Shown: positions 1-9,258, counted from the first letter of the stretch. The stretch is 10,341 nucleotides of DNA from Thermoplasmatota archaeon (GCA_022848785.1 JAJISK010000027.1:1-10341), one strand, 5' to 3'. The notes: generated by a model not told the origin, from the sequence alone. Numbers and translations: made by a program.

Positions 1-1442
1 AGACCGTCCAGCGCATCGCGCGGGAGAAGGCGGGCATCGTGAAGCGGGGGGTGCCCCTCTGGACGGTGGACCAGAAGGCGTTGGGAGTCATCGCCCGCCG
101 TTGCGAAGAGTTGGAGGCACCCCTCCACGTCGTGGGCCGGGACATCCGCGTGGAGCGGGTCTCGAACGGGCTTGAGGGGCAGACATTCACCCTTTCGGAC
201 GGCGAGGACCGATCCTACCGTATCCCCCTTCTCGGCACCTACCAACCGGAGAATGCCGCCCTCGCCTACGGGGCCCTACGGAGCCTCGCGGCGGACGGGT
301 GGACCGTTGGCCGAAGGGCCGTCCGGGAGGGATTTGGCGCGACACGCTGGCCCGCCCGGTTTGAGGTCGTCAGCCACGATCCCACGGTCGTCGTCGACTC
401 GACCCACACCCCGGAGGGGGCTCGTCATCTCCGCGAGACGCTGGAGGAGGTCTTTCCCGGTCGCAAGGCCGTCCTCGTTCTGGGCGTCCTCGAAGACAAA
501 AATCCCCGGGGCATTGCCGCGGCGCTGGCGCCTGCGGTGCGACACCTCGTTCTGACCCAGCCCGACACGAAGCGTGCGCTCCCAGCGATGGCCGCGGCCA
601 GGGCCCTGGGGCACGCCGATGCCACTGTGGTGACGCCTGTGGCCCAGGCCGTCGAGTATGCCTTGCGGAAGGTCGGGTCTACCGAGGTTGTGCTCATCAC
701 GGGATCCCTCTACACCGCAGGCGAGGCGCTCACGTTCTTGGAGGACTGGAAAAAGGCGCGCGCCCGGGAGGTGGTGCGACGCCTCAAGGAGGCCTACCTG
801 CCCGGGGAGTTTGCCTCTGCGGACCTGGAGACGGCCCTGGGTCAGATAAGCCGGAGAACCGAGGACCCCTTCGTCGTTCTGATCTCCACGGTTCTTTCCC
901 AGCGAACGGCGGACCCCACCACGGCCGCGGTCTCCGCCGCGTTGTTCGCCCGGTTTCCGACGCCGGATGCCCTCGCGATGGCACGGTTGGCGGAGATCGA
1001 AGCGACGATCCGACCCGCGAACTTCTACCATACGAAGGCCAGGGCCATCCGGGAGATCGCCCGACGCGTCGTGGGGAAGTACGGCGGGAGGGTCCCCGAG
1101 GACCTGGAAGAGCTTCTCAGCCTCCCGCTGGTGGGGCGGAAGACGGCGAACTGCGTCCTCGTGTATGGGTACGGGCGACCTGCCATCCCCGTCGACGTCC
1201 ACTGCCATCGGATCCCCAACCGGATCGGCATCATCCATACGAAGGACGTGCGGGAAACCGAAGAGGCGCTGGAGGCCCTCCTGCCTCAGTCCCTCTGGCT
1301 CGAGGTCAACGAACTCTTCGTACGACACGGGCAGAAAACGTGCCGACCCACGAACCCGGCCTGCGACCGTTGCGGTCTACAGGACCTCTGCGCCTACGGG
1401 CTCTCCCTCCAGGCCCTGACCCTGGAGAAGACCGCCGGATGA
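1..1442 (+). CDS. folC-nth: FolC (folylpolyglutamate synthase) C-terminal part fused to endonuclease III; 5' end outside window
   Basis: The reading frame is open from the first full codon at 3, so the gene begins upstream; the GTG at 39 is internal, inside the FolC motif IAREKAGIVKRGVPL. FolC is a Mur-ligase-fold enzyme that adds glutamate to folate-type cofactors. Numbering from the GTG at 39, FolC marks are LLGTYQPENAALA (64-76), ARFEVV (106-111), VVVDSTHTPEG (117-127, in place of the usual DGAHNP), GVLEDKNPRG (149-158) and TGSLYTAGEA (221-230). The frame then continues with no stop into a full endonuclease III, a DNA glycosylase/AP lyase for oxidised pyrimidines: PFVVLISTVLSQRT (277-290), helix-hairpin-helix LPLVGRKTA with catalytic Lys368, PVDVHCHR with Asp386, and a [4Fe-4S] motif Cys435-x6-Cys442-x2-Cys445-x5-Cys451. 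The LSQRT and HRIxNRIG forms are archaeal. The P-loop part of FolC is outside the window. No well-placed internal start with a ribosome site was seen at the junction (about 735-790), so one polypeptide is the simplest reading. TGA stop at 1440-1442. Confidence 0.88.
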   Translation, partial: TVQRIAREKAGIVKRGVPLWTVDQKALGVIARRCEELEAPLHVVGRDIRVERVSNGLEGQTFTLSDGEDRSYRIPLLGTYQPENAALAYGALRSLAADGWTVGRRAVREGFGATRWPARFEVVSHDPTVVVDSTHTPEGARHLRETLEEVFPGRKAVLVLGVLEDKNPRGIAAALAPAVRHLVLTQPDTKRALPAMAAARALGHADATVVTPVAQAVEYALRKVGSTEVVLITGSLYTAGEALTFLEDWKKARAREVVRRLKEAYLPGEFASADLETALGQISRRTEDPFVVLISTVLSQRTADPTTAAVSAALFARFPTPDALAMARLAEIEATIRPANFYHTKARAIREIARRVVGKYGGRVPEDLEELLSLPLVGRKTANCVLVYGYGRPAIPVDVHCHRIPNRIGIIHTKDVRETEEALEALLPQSLWLEVNELFVRHGQKTCRPTNPACDRCGLQDLCAYGLSLQALTLEKTAG

Positions 1443-1450
1443 CCGGTGGG

Positions 1451-3883
1451 CTACGCCTCGGGAAGCGCCAACTTCGCGAGGGCCTGGACCCGATCACCCT
1501 CCCGGAGCCGCATCACACGAACCCCCATGGTGGACCGTCCCATGACCCGAACGTCCTGGACGGGGAAACGGATGATCATGCCCGCCTCGGTGGTGACCAA
1601 GATCTCGTCCTCTTGCGCCACCTCCCGCACCGCGACGACGGGACCGATCTGCTCGATGCGTTTGATGTTGATGACCCCCATCGCGCCCCGGCGGGTCTTT
1701 CGGTAGTTCCGCACTGTGGTACTCTTCCCGTAGCCCCCTTCCGTGACGGTGAGGAGTGTGGAGTCCGCCGAGACCAGGGCCATGCTCACGACCACGTCCC
1801 CTTCCCGGAGCCGGGCGCCACGCACACCCTGGGTGTTCCGCGCGGTGGGGCGTACCTCCGCCTCATTGAAGCGGACAGCCTTTCCCAGCTTCGTGGCGAG
1901 GATGATCTCGTCCTTGGGCTGACACCGCTTCACCTCGACGAGCTCGTCGCCCTCGCGCAGCTTGATGGCCCAGATCCCCGGGGCCCGCGGGTTTCCGAAG
2001 GCCGCAAGACTCGTCTTCTTGACCTGTCCGTTTCTGGTGGCGAACAGGAGGTACTTCGAGGCCTCGAAGTTTTCCACCTCCACCCGCGCGGCGATCCGCT
2101 CTCCCTCCACGAGGCGGGGAAGGAGGTTCACGATCGGTCGGCCTCGGGCATGGCGGCTCCCCCGCGGGACCTGCCAGGCGCGGAGCCAATAGACCCACCC
2201 CCGGTTCGTGAAGAAGAGGATGTAGTTGTGGGTGTTCGTCACAAAGAGGTCCACGACGTAGTCCTCCTCCTTCGTCTCCATGCCGACGAGGCCCACGCCC
2301 CCCCGCTTCTGCTGCCGGTAGTCCTCGAGGCTCTGGCGCTTGATGTACCCCGTGTGGCTGACCAGGATGACGACCCGTTCGTTGGGGATGAGGTCGGCCA
2401 TCTCCAGGTCGGGGGCCGCATCCTCAATCTCGGTGCGGCGCTCGTCCCCGTACTTCTCCTTGAGTTCGAGGAGTTCCTCCTCGATCAAGGCAAAACGCTG
2501 CGTCCGGCTTTGCAGGATAGATCGCAGGCCGTCGATCTCTTCCCGCAAGGACTTCTGCTCTTCCCCGAGGGTCCGATTCTCGAGGGCCGTGAGACGTTGC
2601 AGGCGCATCTCCAGGACGGCCTTGGCCTGTCGGGGCGTGAGCTTGAGCGTCGTTCTGAGGGCCTTCTGGGCGTCTCCCTGGTTCTCGGAGGCGCGAATCA
2701 AGGCGATGACGCGATCCAGCCGTTCGAGGGCGGTCAGGAGGCCTTCCACGATGTGAATGCGGGCCTCGGCCTTCCGAAGGTCGAAGCGGGTCCGGCGACG
2801 GACCACCTCCTCCCGGAAGGTGAGAAACTCCTGGAGCATCTTGCGAAGCGTGAGACGACGAGGCCGCCCGTTCACCAGCGCCACGTTGATGATGCCGAAG
2901 GTGGTCTGGAGGGGGGTGTGGGCGTAGAGTTGGTTGAGGATGACCTGCTCGTGGACGTCCCGCCGGAGCTCGATTACGACGCGAACGCCCTCGCGGTCGC
3001 TCTCGTCTCGTAGGTCGGTTATGCCATCGATCTTCTTCTTCCGGACGAGTCTGGCGATGGTCTCCACCAGGCTGGCCTTGTTGACCTGGTACGGGATCTC
3101 GGTGATTACCAGCGCCTTCTTCTCCCGCGGGAGCTCCTCGACCTTGACCCGCCCCCGCACACGGACGAGGCCTCGGCCGGTCCGGTAGGCCTGCAGGATG
3201 CCCTCGCGACCCGTGATGATGCCTCCCGTGGGGAAGTCGGGGCCCTGAACGATGGCCTCCAGCTGAGTCGGGGTGGCCTTCGGGTCTGCAATCAGCAAGA
3301 CCAGGGCGTCGACCACCTCCCGAAGGTTGTGAGGCGGAAGGTTCGTGGACATCCCCACGGCGATGCCGCTGGCGCCGTTGACCAACAGGTTCGGGAGCTT
3401 CCCCGGAAGGACGTCGGGCTCCTCCATGGTGGCATCGAAATTGTCCTGGAAGTCCACCGTCTCCTTCTCGAGGTCTTGGAGGAGCTCCTCCGCCGAGGCG
3501 GCCAGTCGGCATTCGGTATATCTCATGGCGGCTGGTGGATCTCCATCCGTGGAGCCGAAATTGCCCTGGCCGTCGATGAGAGGGTAACGGAGGCTGAAGT
3601 CCTGGGCCATGCGCACCAAGGCATCGTAGACGGCCCCCTCCCCGTGGGGATGCAAGCGACCGAGGACCTCTCCGACCACCCGGGCCGCCTTGCGATGGGG
3701 TCGGCTCGAGCGGAGCCCCATCTGGCCCATCGCGTAAAGAATGCGACGCTGGACGGGTTTGAGCCCGTCCCGCACGTCGGGCAGGGCCCGGCCGACGATC
3801 ACGCTCATGGCGTAATCGATGTACGATTGTTCCATCTCCTGCTCGATGGGGCGATAGCTCACGGTCGATTGGGCTGCAGTCAT
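1451..3883 (-). CDS. gyrA: DNA gyrase subunit A
   Basis: This 810-residue protein is the DNA breakage-reunion and DNA-wrapping subunit of gyrase, acting with GyrB as A2B2. The N-terminal region matches GyrA closely and keeps E. coli numbering: [22 protein letters not shown] (19-40), HPHG (78-81), and the catalytic Tyr122 in [10 protein letters not shown]. The long coiled-coil arm spans about 345-490. The C-terminal domain (about 500-800) shows six blade repeats, each with a loop such as [36 protein letters not shown] or EAGMIIRF followed by a GyrA-box-like segment, which favours gyrase over topoisomerase IV. The main GyrA box is QKRGGVG (525-531) instead of QRRGGKG. Position 83 is Gly. There is no acidic tail. 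The ATG start is preceded by GAGGT six bases away and follows gyrB by 9 bases, so the two are cotranscribed. Bacterial-type gyrase in archaea is generally attributed to ancient transfer from bacteria. TAG stop at 1451-1453. Confidence 0.97.
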   Translation of the reverse strand: MTAAQSTVSYRPIEQEMEQSYIDYAMSVIVGRALPDVRDGLKPVQRRILYAMGQMGLRSSRPHRKAARVVGEVLGRLHPHGEGAVYDALVRMAQDFSLRYPLIDGQGNFGSTDGDPPAAMRYTECRLAASAEELLQDLEKETVDFQDNFDATMEEPDVLPGKLPNLLVNGASGIAVGMSTNLPPHNLREVVDALVLLIADPKATPTQLEAIVQGPDFPTGGIITGREGILQAYRTGRGLVRVRGRVKVEELPREKKALVITEIPYQVNKASLVETIARLVRKKKIDGITDLRDESDREGVRVVIELRRDVHEQVILNQLYAHTPLQTTFGIINVALVNGRPRRLTLRKMLQEFLTFREEVVRRRTRFDLRKAEARIHIVEGLLTALERLDRVIALIRASENQGDAQKALRTTLKLTPRQAKAVLEMRLQRLTALENRTLGEEQKSLREEIDGLRSILQSRTQRFALIEEELLELKEKYGDERRTEIEDAAPDLEMADLIPNERVVILVSHTGYIKRQSLEDYRQQKRGGVGLVGMETKEEDYVVDLFVTNTHNYILFFTNRGWVYWLRAWQVPRGSRHARGRPIVNLLPRLVEGERIAARVEVENFEASKYLLFATRNGQVKKTSLAAFGNPRAPGIWAIKLREGDELVEVKRCQPKDEIILATKLGKAVRFNEAEVRPTARNTQGVRGARLREGDVVVSMALVSADSTLLTVTEGGYGKSTTVRNYRKTRRGAMGVINIKRIEQIGPVVAVREVAQEDEILVTTEAGMIIRFPVQDVRVMGRSTMGVRVMRLREGDRVQALAKLALPEA

Positions 3884-3889
3884 GGAAAG

Positions 3890-3892
3890 ACC

Positions 3893-3894
<2 letters not shown>
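3890..3894 (-). promoter_or_regulatory. Ribosome-binding site of gyrA, overlapping the gyrB stop
   Basis: On the minus strand GAGGT lies six bases before the gyrA ATG at 3883 and shares two bases with the gyrB TGA stop. It can pair with ACCUC of the archaeal 16S rRNA 3' end. The overlap with the stop suggests that ribosomes ending gyrB help start gyrA, which would balance the two subunits. Confidence 0.6.
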
Positions 3895-5875
<1,981 letters not shown>

Positions 5876-5883
5876 CTATATAA
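5876..5883 (-). promoter_or_regulatory. gyrB: Archaeal TATA box of the gyrB-gyrA operon
   Basis: On the minus strand this reads TTATATAG, a strong match to archaeal box A, in an AT-rich patch (about 5871-5893) that stands out from the GC-rich surroundings. The usual spacing puts the transcription start near 5853, which gives a leader of about 59 bases to ATG 5794 or about 17 bases to TTG 5836. A purine-rich BRE is not obvious upstream. Confidence 0.6.
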
Positions 5884-5906
5884 TGATAATGAGACGACTG
5901 GCTCAC

Positions 5907-5929
5907 GTCATTTTGGGCCCCAAAGTGAC
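5907..5929. repeat. 23-base palindrome upstream of the gyrB TATA box, possible operator
   Basis: The arms are GTCA-t-TTTGGG and CCCAAA-g-TGAC around a single central C, with only the fifth pair unmatched. It ends about 24 bases upstream of the TATA box. This is where archaeal dimeric regulators, often activators, bind. It also lies 39 bases beyond the cysS stop, so a role as a cysS transcript-end hairpin is possible, but no T-rich run follows it on the minus strand. The symmetry is seen directly; the function is inferred. Confidence 0.5.
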
Positions 5930-5967
5930 CCCCATTTCGGGCAGGTTTTCCCGGTTCGTCGAGGGAG

Positions 5968-7380
5968 CTATGTCAGGCGCCACCGGGGGCCCTTGGACGT
6001 ATCCTGAAGTTCGATCCCCAGATCCCCCAGGGCCTTGCGCACCCGGTCGGAGGTCTCGAAGTCCCCCTTCTCCCGTGCCTCCTCCCTCAGGCCCACCAGA
6101 AGACGCACGAGTCCCTGCAGCAATTCGGAGGAGACACCGGCAGCGGTGCGGAAGAGCCCGAGAATGCGGCCGTAGACATCGAAGGCATCCAGATACGACT
6201 GCAACACCGCCTGGCTCAGACCTCTCTCCACCGCCGTGTTGAAGGCGGTGGTAAGCTGGAACAGGGCCCCGAGGGCGTCACGCGTGTTGAAATCGTCGTC
6301 CATCGTCTGCTGGAAGGCCTGCGTGGCGTGCTTCAGGGCCTTCCGCAGCTCCGCATCCCCGCGGCCCTTGGCCTTCGGGGCATCCTCCCTCTCCCCTCGG
6401 GCCCGCCCCAGCGCCTCCGTGAGGCGAGCGTAGGCGCTCTGCGCCTCATCGAGGGCCTCGAAGGTGAAGTCGATGGGGCCCCGGTATTGCGTGTTCACCA
6501 GGAAGAACCGGAGGACCTCCGGTTCCACCCGATCCAAGGCGTCCTGGACCGGCACGATGTTGCCCAAGGACTTCCCCATGCGCTCCCCCTTCGTGACCAC
6601 GAAGCCCCCGTGCATCCAGTACTTGACGAACGGCGTGACGCCCGTGAACGACTCGGCTTGGGCGATTTCTGCCTCATGGTGGGGGAAGATGAGATCGGTG
6701 GCGGCCCCGTGGATGTCGTACTGGGGCCCGAAGCGGGTGATGGTGATGGCGGTGTCTTCGATGTGCCATCCCGGACGACCCGGTCCCCAGGGGCTGTCCC
6801 ACGTGGGCTCGCCGGGTTTCTTCGCCTTCCAGAGGGCAAAGTCCCGCGGATCCCGCTTCCGTTCGTCCACCTCGACCCGGGCCCCGGCCCGGAGCTTCTC
6901 CTGCTTGACCCGCGAGAGCTGGCCCCAGGACGGATAGCGGTTTACCTCGTAGAACACGTCTCCGTCCACCTGGTAGGCGAAGCCCTTCTCCACCAGGCCG
7001 CCGACTTGCTCGATGATCTCGGGGATGTATTCCGTCGCGCGCGCGTAGAGGTTGACACTGGTAACACGTAGACGGCGCATCGTCTCCAAGTAGTCCTCCA
7101 GGAACGTGTTTCCCAGCTCGTCCCAGGACGTACCGCTCTCCGCGGAACGGGTGACGATCCGGTCGTCCACGTCGGTGACATTCTGGACGTAGAAGACGCT
7201 GTAGCCGCGGTGGCGGAGGTAGCGTGCGACCACATCGAAGGTGACGTAGGTGCGCGCATGGCCCACATGGGTGTAATCGTAGGGCGTAATCCCGCACACG
7301 AACATGTTCACGCGCTTCCCCCGAAGCGGCACAAAGTCCTCCTTGGTGCGGGATAGGGTGTTGTAGATGTGAAGAGCCAT
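5968..7380 (-). CDS. cysS: Cysteinyl-tRNA synthetase
   Basis: This class I synthetase attaches cysteine to tRNA-Cys. Its 470 residues are a normal length. The nucleotide-binding HIGH-type motif is HVGH (38-41) in CGITPYDYTHVGHAR. By alignment with E. coli numbering the zinc ligands are Cys29, Asp209 (a Cys in E. coli), His234 and Glu238; Asp209 lies in GWHIEDTAI, a form I associate with archaeal enzymes. IFPHHEAEIAQ (231-241) and YWMHGG (254-259) are typical. The KMSKS loop is replaced by RMGKS (267-271). MDDDFNTRDAL (360-370) marks the helical domain, and residues about 420-470 form the C-terminal tRNA-binding region. The ATG at 7380 has no ribosome-binding site but lies 28 bases from a TATA-like element, so the mRNA is probably leaderless. 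It points the same way as gyrBA downstream and could read into it. TAG stop at 5968-5970. Confidence 0.96.
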   Translation of the reverse strand: MALHIYNTLSRTKEDFVPLRGKRVNMFVCGITPYDYTHVGHARTYVTFDVVARYLRHRGYSVFYVQNVTDVDDRIVTRSAESGTSWDELGNTFLEDYLETMRRLRVTSVNLYARATEYIPEIIEQVGGLVEKGFAYQVDGDVFYEVNRYPSWGQLSRVKQEKLRAGARVEVDERKRDPRDFALWKAKKPGEPTWDSPWGPGRPGWHIEDTAITITRFGPQYDIHGAATDLIFPHHEAEIAQAESFTGVTPFVKYWMHGGFVVTKGERMGKSLGNIVPVQDALDRVEPEVLRFFLVNTQYRGPIDFTFEALDEAQSAYARLTEALGRARGEREDAPKAKGRGDAELRKALKHATQAFQQTMDDDFNTRDALGALFQLTTAFNTAVERGLSQAVLQSYLDAFDVYGRILGLFRTAAGVSSELLQGLVRLLVGLREEAREKGDFETSDRVRKALGDLGIELQDTSKGPRWRLT

Positions 7381-7403
7381 CGCGGGTGTTCATTGGTCAG
7401 CTG

Positions 7404-7412
7404 AATTATTAA
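7404..7412 (-). promoter_or_regulatory. cysS: TATA-like element of cysS
   Basis: On the minus strand this reads TTAATAATT, an AT-rich island about 28 bases from the cysS ATG. Archaeal spacing places the transcription start within a few bases of the ATG, consistent with a leaderless mRNA and with the absence of a Shine-Dalgarno sequence. Confidence 0.5.
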
Positions 7413-7486
7413 CGTTGGTGAAGGCGGCCACACCTGGGCGACACCGGTTCACTCCCCGGGACGTCTCTAGGCTTGTTGCCGGCAGC

Positions 7487-7493
7487 GTTATAG
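7487..7493 (+). promoter_or_regulatory. TATA-like element of the DUF998 gene
   Basis: GTTATAG resembles archaeal box A, and its centre is 26 bases before the ATG at 7516. That predicts a leaderless transcript starting at the ATG itself, and argues against the in-frame TTG at 7507 as the start. Together with the cysS element it fills the divergent region 7381-7515, in which nothing else was seen. Confidence 0.45.
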
Positions 7494-7515
7494 TCCGGCC
7501 GTCGCTTTGCCCGTC

Positions 7516-8079
7516 ATGGACTATGACCATCGCAAGATCGCAGGTCTCCTTCTGTTCCTAGCGGCGGCGCAGTTCTTCGTGGGGCTTATGATCGCGGCGG
7601 CCCGGTACCCCGGCTACAGCATCGCGGACAACTTCATCAGCGACCTCGGGGTGGGTCCGGCGGCCCTCATTTTCAACAGTTCCGTGATCCTGGCGGGCGT
7701 CCTCGTGTTAGGGGCGACGTTCTCGCTCTATCGGGTCTTTACAAGCCGGGTCCTCACGGTCGTAGCCATTGTTGCAGGCGCCGGGTTCATTGGGGTCGGC
7801 GTATTCACGGAGGACCTCCCGGCGCTTCACAGCCTCTTCTCTCTCGTGGCCTTCATCTCCCTGGGTCTCTTTGCTCTCGTCGCGGCGGCCTTTGTCCGAT
7901 CCCCGCTACGCTACCTGTCCCTCATCTTGGGCGCGGTGTCTCTCGCCGCGTTGGGTCTCTTCATCGCGCGGATTGATCTCGGCCTCGGGATCGGGGGGAT
8001 GGAACGGATGATTGTCCTTCCTGTTCTGGCCTGGGCCATCGCCTTTGGCGGGTACCTCATGGCTGGTGAGTCTGCCTAG
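7516..8079 (+). CDS. DUF998 family membrane protein, function unknown
   Basis: This 187-residue protein is almost entirely hydrophobic with six likely transmembrane helices, near 8-28, 49-72, 78-97, 103-127, 131-151 and 163-183. It matches the DUF998 pattern: NFISDLG (39-45) after helix 1, a following FN (53-54), an E-D-x-P-x-L-H motif (99-105) at the start of helix 4, and GGMERM (160-165) before the last helix. The conserved charged residues sit at helix ends, which would suit a site at the membrane surface, but no reaction is established for the family. It stands alone on the plus strand between two minus-strand units and appears to have its own promoter. ATG 7516 is chosen because of the TATA spacing; TTG 7507 would add three residues. 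Confidence 0.85.
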   Translation: MDYDHRKIAGLLLFLAAAQFFVGLMIAAARYPGYSIADNFISDLGVGPAALIFNSSVILAGVLVLGATFSLYRVFTSRVLTVVAIVAGAGFIGVGVFTEDLPALHSLFSLVAFISLGLFALVAAAFVRSPLRYLSLILGAVSLAALGLFIARIDLGLGIGGMERMIVLPVLAWAIAFGGYLMAGESA

Positions 8080-8081
8080 CG

Positions 8082-8096
8082 CTCGGACGAACCGAG
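8082..8096. terminator. Weak hairpin between convergent genes
   Basis: CTCGG-ACGAA-CCGAG forms a five-pair stem with a five-base loop in the 42-base gap between the DUF998 stop and the gamma-lyase stop. It could end transcription from either side, but no T-rich run accompanies it on either strand and archaeal termination relies mainly on T-rich runs. Confidence 0.2.
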
Positions 8097-8121
8097 GTCC
8101 CGTTCCGGCCCGTCCCTCGCC

Positions 8122-9258
8122 TTACGTCCCGATGGCGTCGAACGCCTGGCTCAAGTCCTCGACGAGATCCGCCACGTCCTCGCACCCGACCGAGAGGCGA
8201 ATGAGGCCGTCTCCGATCCCCTGGGCCTCCCGTTCGGCGCGGGGCACGCTCTTGTGCGTCATGGAAGCGGGGTGCTCGATGAGGGACTCGATGCCCCCGA
8301 GGGACTCGCCGAGGATGATGAGACGGAGGCCCTTCAGGAACGCCTTCGCCTTCTTCTCGCTGGCCAGGGCGAAGCTCACCATTCCGCCAAAGGCCCGCAT
8401 CTGCGCTTTGGCGATCGCGAACTGCGGATGGTCCTCCAGACCCGGATAGGCGACCCACTCGACCTCTTCGCGTTCCTGCAAGAAGTGCGCCAGCAGCGTG
8501 GCGTTCGCGCAGTGGCGTTCCATCCGCAGCGGGAGGGTCCGGATGCCTCGCAGGACGAGGTAGCAATCGAGGGGGCTGGGAATCGCGCCGACAGCGTTCT
8601 GCGCGAAGCGTAACCTCTCGTGGGCCTTCTCGTGCGAGGTGACGATGGCCCCGCCCAGGACGTCGCTGTGGCCCCCGAGGTACTTGGTGGTGCTATGCAC
8701 GACGATGTCCACCCCGAGCTTCAGGGGTTGCTGGAGGTAGGGGGAGGCGAAGGTGTTGTCCACGACGGTGTAGATCCCCTTCCCCCGACCCAGGCGGCCG
8801 AGAACCTTGAGGTCGACCACCTTCAACAAAGGATTCGTGGGTGATTCCGCCCAGAGCATGCGGGTGTCCTCCCGGATGGCGGCCTCAGCCTCCCTCATGT
8901 CCGTCATGTCCACGAAATCGAAGGAGACGCCGAAGTCCTCCATGACCTGACGGAAGAGGCGGTAGGTGCCTCCGTAGACGTTGTCGGTCACCACCACGTG
9001 GTCCCCCTTCTTCAGCAGCGTCATGAGGGTGGTGATGGCCGCCATTCCGGACGCAAAGGCCAGGCCGTGCGTGCCCTCCTCCAGCGTCGCCAGGCTCTCC
9101 TCCAACGCCTCCCGCGTCGGGTTGCGGCCTCGCCCGTAGACGTACTCCTCCTGCTCCGACTGAGAGTAGGTGGAGGTCATGAAAATGGGGACGTTCACGG
9201 CGCCCGTCTCCGGGTCCGGCTTCTGGCCGGCGTGGATGGCCCGGGTGGCCATCCTCAT
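8122..9258 (-). CDS. Cystathionine gamma-lyase / gamma-synthase family PLP enzyme
   Basis: This 378-residue protein belongs to the Cys/Met-metabolism PLP enzymes (fold type I). It begins MRMATRAIHAGQKPD, typical of the family. Cofactor and substrate residues are visible: Tyr41 and Arg43 in YGRGRNPT, SGMAAI (70-75), Tyr95 in VYGGTYR, Asp167 in VVDNTF, the Schiff-base Lys192 in HSTTKYLGGHSD, and Glu324 in SLGGIESLIEHPASMTH, a position that is Glu in cystathionine lyases and synthases. The tail GLIRLSVGCEDVADLVEDL is canonical. The ATG overlaps the upstream CBS gene's stop as ATGA, so the pair is translationally coupled. Next to CBS, the likely job is cleaving cystathionine to cysteine, 2-oxobutanoate and ammonia. 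Gamma-synthase activity cannot be excluded from sequence. A second ATG at 9252 is possible but has a badly spaced ribosome site. TAA stop at 8122-8124. Confidence 0.93.
   Translation of the reverse strand: MRMATRAIHAGQKPDPETGAVNVPIFMTSTYSQSEQEEYVYGRGRNPTREALEESLATLEEGTHGLAFASGMAAITTLMTLLKKGDHVVVTDNVYGGTYRLFRQVMEDFGVSFDFVDMTDMREAEAAIREDTRMLWAESPTNPLLKVVDLKVLGRLGRGKGIYTVVDNTFASPYLQQPLKLGVDIVVHSTTKYLGGHSDVLGGAIVTSHEKAHERLRFAQNAVGAIPSPLDCYLVLRGIRTLPLRMERHCANATLLAHFLQEREEVEWVAYPGLEDHPQFAIAKAQMRAFGGMVSFALASEKKAKAFLKGLRLIILGESLGGIESLIEHPASMTHKSVPRAEREAQGIGDGLIRLSVGCEDVADLVEDLSQAFDAIGT

Noticed and set aside
1..735. The first domain as a MurE- or cyanophycin-synthetase-like ligase because of HTP
   Set aside because: IAREKAGI, GVLEDKNPRG and TGSLYTAGEA are FolC signatures; only the single DSTHTP motif is MurE-like.
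276..1328. Open frame of 350 codons on the minus strand opposite the FolC-Nth gene
   Set aside because: It overlaps intact FolC and Nth motifs on the plus strand and its translation is Arg/Gly/Asp-rich low-complexity sequence typical of a shadow frame.
1340..3013. Long open frame of 557 codons on the plus strand opposite gyrA
   Set aside because: It is antisense to unmistakable gyrA and shows no recognisable domain; long shadow frames are expected in GC-rich genes.
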